Below, one piece after another: positions 7,401 through 12,681 of a stretch of DNA of 12,681 nt. The stretch lies in assembly GCA_945876665.1 (NCBI GenBank), contig CAMCPC010000013.1, positions 1 to 12,681 of the forward strand. Reading direction: 5' to 3'. The DNA comes from an uncultured Oscillospiraceae bacterium (GTDB lineage: Bacteria > Bacillota > Clostridia > UBA1381). The first letter of the stretch is position 1. Every line of letters starts with the position of its first letter. The position numbers were made by a program, and so were the translations under genes. The notes below the pieces were generated by a model. That model saw only the letters and a list, made by a program, of their open reading frames with translations, was not told where the DNA came from and did not search any database.

Positions 7401-8345
7401 ATGTATATAGGAATAGATTTGGGCGGCACAAATATTGCAGTAGGTGCGGTAAGTGACGGCGGAGAAATACTTGCAAAGGCTTCAATGCCTACACTCAGCG
7501 GCAGAGGATATAAGAAAATAGTAAAGGACATGGCGCTCCTTTGCGAAAAGGTGACAGAATAGGCAGGAGCTTCCATGGCAGACGTCAGGGCGATAGGCAT
7601 AGGAAGTCCGGGAACGATAGACAGCGAAAACGGCATAGTTGTTTTCGCCGGAAATCTGAAAATGGAAAAAGTACCCGTTGCAGAGGAATTAAGAAAATAT
7701 TTTGATGTTCCCATACATATGGAAAACGACGCCAACGCGGCGGCATACGGCGAATACATCGCCTGCGGACACGATACGGAAAGTTTTGTGTTTATAACGC
7801 TCGGCACGGGCGTGGGCGGCGGAATAATCATAAACAAGCAGATTTACCGCGGCTTTAACAGTGCCGGCGCGGAAATCGGTCATATGACCGTTGAAATGAA
7901 CGGCATAGAATGTACTTGCGGCAAAAAGGGCTGCTTTGAGTGCTATGCGTCCGTAACGGCATTAAGAAGACAGACAAAGGAAATGATTGACGCTGCGCCC
8001 GAATCAGCCATGCACGAATGGGTTAAAAAAGCAGGACATATAAGCGGAAGAACAGCCTTTGAATGTGCGGCGGCAGGCGACGCGGCGGCAATAAAGGTAA
8101 GGGATAATTATATACGCTATATTGCAGAGGGTATTGTAAGTGTGGTAAACGTGTTTCAGCCCGAAATACTCGTCATAGGCGGCGGCATAAGCAAGGAGGG
8201 CGACGTTATCCTGAAACCGCTAAAGGAATTTGTATATAAGTATGATTTCAACAAGTTCATGCCGAAAACAGACATAAGAATAGCCAAGCTGTTTAATGAC
8301 GCGGGAATTGTGGGCGCGGCAATGGCGGCAAAGAAGGCTTTATAA
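7401..8345 (+). pseudogene. ROK-family glucokinase interrupted by an in-frame TAG
   Basis: Without the stop this would be a 314-codon ROK sugar kinase, the usual length, phosphorylating glucose with ATP. The ATG at 7401 has AGAGG just upstream. The first 53 codons encode MYIGIDLGGTN with the phosphate-1 loop. Codon 54 (7560-7562) is TAG, and the same frame then continues without gap to the TAA at 8343-8345. The rest holds GIGSPGT, catalytic D110 in ENDAN, GTGVGGG, and the zinc site H161 with C171, C173 and C178 (CTCGKKGC). A single base change from GAG, AAG or CAG would explain the stop. AGGAG at 7565-7569 with ATG at 7575 could allow re-initiation and a 256-aa C-terminal product lacking the N-terminal ATP loop. 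The options are a recent nonsense mutation, a sequencing error or, less likely, two complementing fragments. TAG serves as a normal stop elsewhere in the window. Confidence 0.9.
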
Positions 8346-8348
8346 GGG

Positions 8349-8373
8349 ACAGAGGGTAAAACCTCTGTTTTTT
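8349..8373 (+). terminator. Intrinsic terminator after the ROK kinase gene
   Basis: ACAGAGG (8349-8355) pairs perfectly with CCTCTGT (8362-8368) around a 6-base loop and is followed by T residues to 8373. It begins 4 bases after the TAA. Confidence 0.88.
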
Positions 8374-8387
8374 AATATATTGTCATG

Positions 8388-8416
8388 TTGACAAAATAGA
8401 GGTATTGAGGTACAAT
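8388..8416 (+). promoter_or_regulatory. Promoter for the aldolase-lemA-TPM operon
   Basis: TTGACA (8388-8393, perfect consensus), 17 bases and TACAAT (8411-8416). The predicted start of transcription is near 8423, about 55 bases before the ATG at 8478. I saw no clear structure in the leader. Confidence 0.75.
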
Positions 8417-8477
8417 AATATTGTGGAATTTGTATAAACAAAAGTGCATATAAAGGTATAAAAAAGGAGGAATTACA

Positions 8478-9770
8478 ATGAATTTAGACATGCTTCATCC
8501 TGCCGACCAGCTTGTTATGTTTATGGAAAGAATATACGGCTACGGCATGACGACCACATCGGGAGGTAATCTATCAAGTTTGGATGACAATGGTGACATA
8601 TGGATAACTCCCGGTTCTATCGACAAGGGAAGTCTTACGAGAAACGATATGATAAGAATTAAGCCTGACGGAACGATAATAGGCAATCATAAGCCGTCAA
8701 GTGAATATCCGTTCCATCAGCATATTTATAAGACGCGTCCTGATCTGAAAGCCGTGCTTCACGCGCACCCGCCGGCACTTGTGGCGTTTTCTATAGTGAG
8801 AAAGCTGCCGGACACAAGCCTTATACCCACAGTAAAATTCTCCTGCGGCGAGATAGGTATGGCGAAGTACGGACTTCCGGGCAGCGGTGATTTGGGAGAT
8901 AAGATAAGTGAGGAATTTGCAAAGGGATTCAACACCGTAATTCTTGAAAATCACGGTGTTGTTATCGGTGCAAAGTCTATGTTTGATGCGTTCAAGTCCT
9001 TTGAAACGCTTGATTTCAGCGCAAGACTTGAAATTGACGCGAACAATATCGGCACGCCGAAACCGCTTACAGCAGAACAGATTGAATGGTATAAATCACG
9101 TCAGAATGTATCAATGGACGAATTTGTGGCGCATAATATAAGCAGTGAGGAAAAGGAGGCGCGCCGTGAAATATGCAAGCTGATAAAGAGAGCATATAAT
9201 CAGCAGCTTTTCACAAGCACACAGGGAACATTCTCACAGCGTATTGACGACAACAGCTTTATAATCACCCCGACAGGCTCGGACAGAAAATATCTTGAGC
9301 CGGAGGATATTGTAAAAATACAGGGTGATTTAAAGGAGCTTGGAAAAGTGCCGTCAAAGAGCGCCGAATTACACAGGGAAATTTATAAGCAGCACCCGCA
9401 TGTAAATTCAATAATCATAGCGCATCCGCCGTGTATAATGGCGTTTGCGGTGACGGATGAAGCGCTTGATTCGAGAACTATTCCCGAAAGCTATATCCTT
9501 ATGCGTACAATTCCGAAGCTGGAATTCGGTGCAAACTATATGCACCCGAAAGAAACGGCGGCGGTGTTTGAGGAGAACACGCCTATTGCTATAATTAAGA
9601 ACGACTGTGTTATAGTAACAGGCAGCGGACTTCTGAATGCTTTTGACCGCCTTGAGGTTGCGGAGTACAGTGCAAAGGCTATAATAGCCGCAAAGGATTT
9701 GGGCGAGGTAGTGGCAATCAATGATGAAGAAATCGACGATATTGAGGAAGCATTCCACCTTGCAAAATGA
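8478..9770 (+). CDS. Tandem class II aldolase/adducin-domain protein
   Basis: A 430-aa cytosolic protein made of two class II aldolase/adducin domains (about 5-190 and 225-415), where the family is usually a single domain of about 210-230 aa. Domain 1 keeps the zinc aldolase site seen in L-fuculose-phosphate aldolase: SGGNLS (28-33), E76, H95 and H97 (HAHPP), and H159 (ENHG). Domain 2 is recognisable (QGTFSQR, SAELH with E298, AHPP with H316, KNDCV) but I314 and D376 replace two metal-binding His. It is therefore probably non-catalytic, perhaps structural or regulatory. Such enzymes cleave sugar phosphates such as fuculose-1-phosphate, ribulose-phosphate isomers or methylthioribulose-1-phosphate. 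The substrate is not evident. AGGAGG (8465-8470) precedes the ATG by 7 bases. lemA begins 18 bases after its stop, so the genes share a transcript. Confidence 0.9.
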   Translation: MNLDMLHPADQLVMFMERIYGYGMTTTSGGNLSSLDDNGDIWITPGSIDKGSLTRNDMIRIKPDGTIIGNHKPSSEYPFHQHIYKTRPDLKAVLHAHPPALVAFSIVRKLPDTSLIPTVKFSCGEIGMAKYGLPGSGDLGDKISEEFAKGFNTVILENHGVVIGAKSMFDAFKSFETLDFSARLEIDANNIGTPKPLTAEQIEWYKSRQNVSMDEFVAHNISSEEKEARREICKLIKRAYNQQLFTSTQGTFSQRIDDNSFIITPTGSDRKYLEPEDIVKIQGDLKELGKVPSKSAELHREIYKQHPHVNSIIIAHPPCIMAFAVTDEALDSRTIPESYILMRTIPKLEFGANYMHPKETAAVFEENTPIAIIKNDCVIVTGSGLLNAFDRLEVAEYSAKAIIAAKDLGEVVAINDEEIDDIEEAFHLAK

Positions 9771-9788
9771 ATTATAAGGAGATAAGAG

Positions 9789-10352
9789 ATGAAGAAAAAA
9801 GGTTTAATTATTGGTATTGTAATAGCAGTGGTTGTTATAATCATTGCGTCGCTTGTCGGCGGCTATAATAATCTGATTAGCCTTGAGGAGGGGACGAATA
9901 CAGCATTTGCTGATGTTCAGGTACAGCTGCAGCGCCGTTCGGATTTAATACCGAACCTTGTAAATACCGTAAAGGGCTACGCGGCACATGAAACGGAGGT
10001 TTTTACGGCTGTTTCGGACGCAAGGGCAAAGCTTGCGGGTGCGGCTACAGTAGATGAAATCAATGCGGCAGAGGGAGAACTGGACTCGGCGCTTAGCAGA
10101 CTTCTTGCCATTTCGGAAAGCTATCCCGAACTGAAATCAAACGAGAACTTCCTGTCCTTGCAGGATGAGCTTGCCGGTACGGAAAACCGCATAAGCGTTG
10201 CGCGCAGGGATTATAACGAAAAGGTTCAGAAGTACAACGTGAAGATTCGCTCATTCCCGACAAATATTTTCGCCAATATGCTCGGCTTTGAGAAGAAAGA
10301 ACAGTTTGCGGCGGACGAGAGCGCGCAGTCAGTGCCGAATGTAAATTTCTGA
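9789..10352 (+). CDS. lemA: LemA-family membrane-anchored protein
   Basis: A 187-aa protein with an N-terminal transmembrane anchor (about residues 5-24, KKKG then an Ile/Val/Ala run) followed by the LemA helical domain. Family hallmarks are YNNLISLEEG (26-35), VQLQRRSDLIPNLV (46-59), VKGYAAHE and, near the C-terminus, ENRISVARRDYNEKVQKYN. The biochemical role of LemA is not established; it is a predicted coiled, helical envelope protein found across bacteria and often paired with TPM-domain proteins, as here. AAGGAG (9776-9781) is 7 bases before the ATG. The TPM gene starts 4 bases after its stop, indicating translational coupling. Confidence 0.93.
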   Translation: MKKKGLIIGIVIAVVVIIIASLVGGYNNLISLEEGTNTAFADVQVQLQRRSDLIPNLVNTVKGYAAHETEVFTAVSDARAKLAGAATVDEINAAEGELDSALSRLLAISESYPELKSNENFLSLQDELAGTENRISVARRDYNEKVQKYNVKIRSFPTNIFANMLGFEKKEQFAADESAQSVPNVNF

Positions 10353-10356
10353 TGCT

Positions 10357-11112
10357 ATGAAAAGGTTAAGAATAAGAGGCGTTGCACTGTTTGCGGCGCT
10401 GCTCATGATGATTTTGAACGTATGCGCCTTTGCAAAAACAGATATTCCTTTACCCACAGACAGGTTTTTCATTAACGATTACGCGAACGTGATCGACACC
10501 GAAACGGAAAACTATATATTTGAGCGCGGTAAGGAATATAACGCAAACGGCGGTCCGCAGGTGGTTGTGCTGACTATGGATTCCATAGGCGGAGAAAGCG
10601 TAGAGGATTTTTCTATCAAAACGGCGCGCAAATGGGGCATAGGCGACAAGGAAGAAAATAACGGCGTGCTTATACTGCTCGTCATGGACAGCCGCGATAT
10701 ACGCATTGAGGTCGGCTACGGACTTGAGGGAGTCTTAAATGACGGCAAGTGCGGACGCTTTATAAGAAATGCTGCGGGTATGCTGTCAGACGGCGATTAC
10801 AGCGGCGGTATAAAGCAGATATATGACGATATAATCGGCGAGCTTGAAGAACCCACTCCCGACGAGGAAGAGGATGATGCAATAATTGAACTGATTGTTG
10901 CAATAATTGTCGGTATTCTGGTAATTACGATATGGATAACAGCAAGCAGACATGGTGGACGCGGCGGTAGAGGAGGTTACCGCAGAGGCGGCTATTACGG
11001 CGGCTACGGCGGCGGTGGCTTTAGCTCAGGTGGTTTCGGCGGCTCAAGCGGCGGCGGATTTTCCGGCGGGGGCGGAAGCTTCGGCGGAGGCGGCGCAAGC
11101 GGCAAATTTTAG
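10357..11112 (+). CDS. TPM-domain (YgcG-type) membrane protein with Gly-rich tail
   Basis: A 251-aa exported protein. A signal peptide (MKRLRIRG, hydrophobic 9-22, AFA near 24-26) is followed by a TPM domain (about 32-165: FFINDYANVID, GPQVVVLTMDS, VLILLVMDSRDIRIEVGYGLEG), an acidic linker (PTPDEEEDD), one membrane segment (about 177-195) and a cytosolic or low-complexity Gly/Ser/Tyr-rich tail (199-251) ending GGGGASGKF. TPM domains were annotated as phosphatases from a plant thylakoid protein and as a photosystem II repair factor; activity here is unproven. There is no good ribosome binding site. The ATG lies 4 bases after the lemA TGA, so translation is likely coupled. The LemA-TPM pairing is recurrent in bacteria and suggests they work together at the envelope. 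The TAG stop is followed closely by a terminator. Confidence 0.92.
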   Translation: MKRLRIRGVALFAALLMMILNVCAFAKTDIPLPTDRFFINDYANVIDTETENYIFERGKEYNANGGPQVVVLTMDSIGGESVEDFSIKTARKWGIGDKEENNGVLILLVMDSRDIRIEVGYGLEGVLNDGKCGRFIRNAAGMLSDGDYSGGIKQIYDDIIGELEEPTPDEEEDDAIIELIVAIIVGILVITIWITASRHGGRGGRGGYRRGGYYGGYGGGGFSSGGFGGSSGGGFSGGGGSFGGGGASGKF

Positions 11113-11115
11113 CAT

Positions 11116-11143
11116 AAAACGGGCTGCGAGGCAGTCCGTTTTT
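11116..11143 (+). terminator. Intrinsic terminator after the TPM gene
   Basis: AAAACGGGCTGC (11116-11127) pairs with GCAGTCCGTTTT (11131-11142) through 12 pairs including one G-U, with a GAG loop and a T run ending at 11143. It ends the aldolase-lemA-TPM operon. Confidence 0.9.
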
Positions 11144-11170
11144 GACATATTAAAAATTTTTTAAATTTAA

Positions 11171-11201
11171 TGCAACCTTTTGCCACTTTGAAACGTATTA
11201 T
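11171..11201 (+). promoter_or_regulatory. Candidate ECF sigma-factor promoter
   Basis: TGCAACCTTTT (11171-11181) and CGTATTAT (11194-11201) are spaced so that TGCAAC and CGTA are 17 bases apart. This resembles ECF promoters of the SigW/SigV type in Firmicutes (TGAAAC, about 16 bases, CGTA or CGTC). No sigma-A promoter of comparable quality is seen between the terminator and the next gene. Assignment to an ECF factor is inference. Confidence 0.5.
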
Positions 11202-11242
11202 ATATGAAGGGTAAAAATACCATACATAAGGAGGATAAACCT

Positions 11243-12681
11243 ATGAAAAAATTAGTATCTGTTTTGTCAGCGGCGGCAGTGGCTGTATCAATGTTTACAC
11301 CTGCGGCATTTGCCGAAAGTGCTGACAGCGAAATGAAAAACGTATTGGTGAGCGTAAAGGAAAGGGTGGAAATTCCGGCGGAATATACGGAATTTTCAAG
11401 TCAGACCAGTGAGAGATACGGTATAACGGCATATGACTTCACATGGAATAACAAGGACGGTGATAAAAGTATAAGTGTGGAATGCTTTGAGGACGGAGTT
11501 ATTTCGTCATATTACGGCTACGGCGCTTATGATTACAGCAATTCGCCGAGCATACCGTCTGTATCGAAAGCGGAAGCAAAGGGAAATGCGGAGGAATTTA
11601 TAAAGCAGTTAAATCCGGATTTTCCGTATGAGATAAGAATTGAGGACAATTATAACAATAGTCTTTACGACGGCGGTTACAGCTTTGACACGCAGGTATA
11701 TGTAAACGGCATATACTTTGAGGATGGAAATGGCTCAGTCGATGTAAACGGCGAAACAGGAGAGGTAACAAGCTGTACCATAGGATATACACCGGTTAAA
11801 TTTCCATCTGTGGAAGATGCGATAAGCGTTGAGGACGCGGAAAAGGCATACAGCGAAAAGCTCGGTCTTGAAATGGTTTACGCAACATTTACAGATGAGG
11901 AAGGAAATGATATTGCCTATCCCGTATATGTGCAGAAATATAATTACGGCAAATATATAAATGCACTGACAGGTGAGGTTGAGGATTTAACCGGTAAATT
12001 TAAATTATATGCGCCCACTGCGGGCGGCACAGCCGAAACAATGTCGGCAGACAACGGTCTGACAGAGCAGGAGATAAAGGAGCTTGACAATATCAGCGGA
12101 CTTATCTCAAAGACGGATATTGAAAAGCAGTTAAGGAATAATAAAACGCTTGATATTCCGAAATCTGCAAATGTGGATTTTATAAATCTTTCAAAGCTGT
12201 ACAACAAGGATATTTATACATATTCTATCAATATGTCGGACAAAGAACAGAACACCCACATATACATATACGTGAACGCTAAAACGGGAGAAATTTTAAG
12301 CTACAGCAGGTATGACAGAGAAAGGGGCGACAAAACATCAACGCAGAATGATAAGACATTCAGTGCGCTTGCGGGCGATAAAGCAAAGGAATATAAGTAT
12401 GATGAAGATACACAGAGCTATATAAGATATGTAAATGGCATAAAGGTTCAGAATGACATCGGGTATATATCATACAGCGGCGATGTTCTTACCGAATACA
12501 GAATCTCATACACAGATACGGAATTTCCGTCAGCTGACAACACCATGAGCAAGGAAGACGCGGAAAAAATCATGTTTGATAGGGACGGCTATGAAATGGT
12601 GTATATAACACAAATTCTTGACAATTCCGTTGAGATTGTGCCTGTATATAAGCATAAGCCCGTAAGTATAAATCCGTTTAC
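11243..12681 (+). CDS. Exported YcdB/YcdC-repeat protein, 3' end beyond the window
   Basis: The frame is open from the ATG at 11243 to the window edge (479 codons, no stop). The protein begins with a signal peptide (MKK, hydrophobic 4-18, PAAFA ending at residue 24). The remainder resembles the YcdB/YcdC domain of Firmicutes: VSKAEAKGNAEEFIKQLNPD near 107-126, then FPSVEDAISVEDAEKAY with LEMVYATF starting at residue 187. A related block, FPSADNTMSKEDAEK with YEMVYI, starts at residue 428, so there are at least two modules about 240 residues apart. TGEV/TGEI turns end several beta-rich segments. Such proteins often carry SLH or other wall-binding domains further on, which cannot be checked here. 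AAGGAGG (11228-11234) is 8 bases before the ATG. Its function is unknown. The ECF-like promoter suggests induction by envelope stress. Confidence 0.82.
   Translation, partial: MKKLVSVLSAAAVAVSMFTPAAFAESADSEMKNVLVSVKERVEIPAEYTEFSSQTSERYGITAYDFTWNNKDGDKSISVECFEDGVISSYYGYGAYDYSNSPSIPSVSKAEAKGNAEEFIKQLNPDFPYEIRIEDNYNNSLYDGGYSFDTQVYVNGIYFEDGNGSVDVNGETGEVTSCTIGYTPVKFPSVEDAISVEDAEKAYSEKLGLEMVYATFTDEEGNDIAYPVYVQKYNYGKYINALTGEVEDLTGKFKLYAPTAGGTAETMSADNGLTEQEIKELDNISGLISKTDIEKQLRNNKTLDIPKSANVDFINLSKLYNKDIYTYSINMSDKEQNTHIYIYVNAKTGEILSYSRYDRERGDKTSTQNDKTFSALAGDKAKEYKYDEDTQSYIRYVNGIKVQNDIGYISYSGDVLTEYRISYTDTEFPSADNTMSKEDAEKIMFDRDGYEMVYITQILDNSVEIVPVYKHKPVSINPF

Noticed and set aside
7560..7562. TAG read as an amino acid (alternative code or pyrrolysine)
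   Set aside because: TAG is used as the normal stop of the sugar kinase (960-962) and of the TPM gene (11110-11112, directly before a terminator), and ROK kinases are not known to use recoded codons.
9408..9844. Long minus-strand frames opposite the aldolase and lemA genes
   Set aside because: They are antisense to well-supported genes, lack ribosome binding sites and show biased, non-protein-like composition.
10199..10357. Separate promoter for the TPM gene
   Set aside because: No convincing -35/-10 pair or ribosome binding site was found; the 4-base gap from lemA fits translational coupling better.
10952..11164. Ala-rich reading frame inside the TPM gene tail
   Set aside because: It is a frame-shifted reading of the repetitive Gly-rich GGN codons, without its own ribosome binding site.
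1..12681. CRISPR array, insertion sequence, prophage, tRNA or defence system
   Set aside because: No regularly spaced repeats, transposase or integrase motifs, terminal inverted repeats, tRNA cloverleafs or defence-type domains were seen on either strand.

Overview
The window looks like a chromosomal segment from a strictly fermentative, low-to-mid GC Firmicute of the class Clostridia, probably a gut-type Oscillospirales/Clostridiales. The reasons are strong AGGAGG ribosome binding sites, TTGACA/TATAAT promoters often with an extended -10, a pyruvate formate-lyase (PFL) fermentation module, a small Cys-rich protein resembling the clostridial DUF6472 family, a YcdB/YcdC-type exported protein and a LemA/TPM pair. 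No mobile elements, tRNA, rRNA or CRISPR array were seen. The window is gene dense and no gene-free stretch exceeds about 300 bases.

Layout. (1) 1-1985, minus strand: a PfkB-family sugar kinase (2-keto-3-deoxygluconate kinase type) followed almost immediately by a secreted subtilisin-like protease, cut by the window edge just before its catalytic Ser. (2) 2113-2823, plus strand: divergent from the kinase, a 58-aa Cys-rich protein and a cytosolic Cu/Zn superoxide dismutase-like protein, closed by a terminator. (3) 2907-6132, plus strand: pflB with its own promoter and a structured leader, an intrinsic terminator-like hairpin, then pflA. This pair turns pyruvate plus CoA into acetyl-CoA plus formate. 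(4) 6157-7247, minus strand: a HAD phosphatase and a GNAT acetyltransferase in an operon that meets pflA at a bidirectional terminator. (5) 7401-8345, plus strand: a ROK-family glucokinase gene interrupted by an in-frame TAG at codon 54. (6) 8478-11112, plus strand: a two-domain class II aldolase/adducin protein whose second domain has lost metal ligands, then lemA and a TPM-domain membrane protein with a Gly-rich tail, apparently one operon. (7) 11243 to the end: an exported YcdB/YcdC-repeat protein, running off the window, behind a promoter that looks like an ECF sigma-factor promoter.

Together the genes suggest sugar and sugar-acid catabolism (KDG kinase, glucokinase, class II aldolase) feeding pyruvate into PFL, with an oxygen-protection gene next to the oxygen-sensitive PFL module and a set of cell-envelope genes. 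The most useful observations are the nonsense codon in the glucokinase, the degenerate second aldolase domain, the Arg-to-Lys change in the SOD active site, the switch-like leader and palindromic promoter of pflB, and the ECF-like promoter. I do not see clear evidence for a wholly undescribed multi-gene system.
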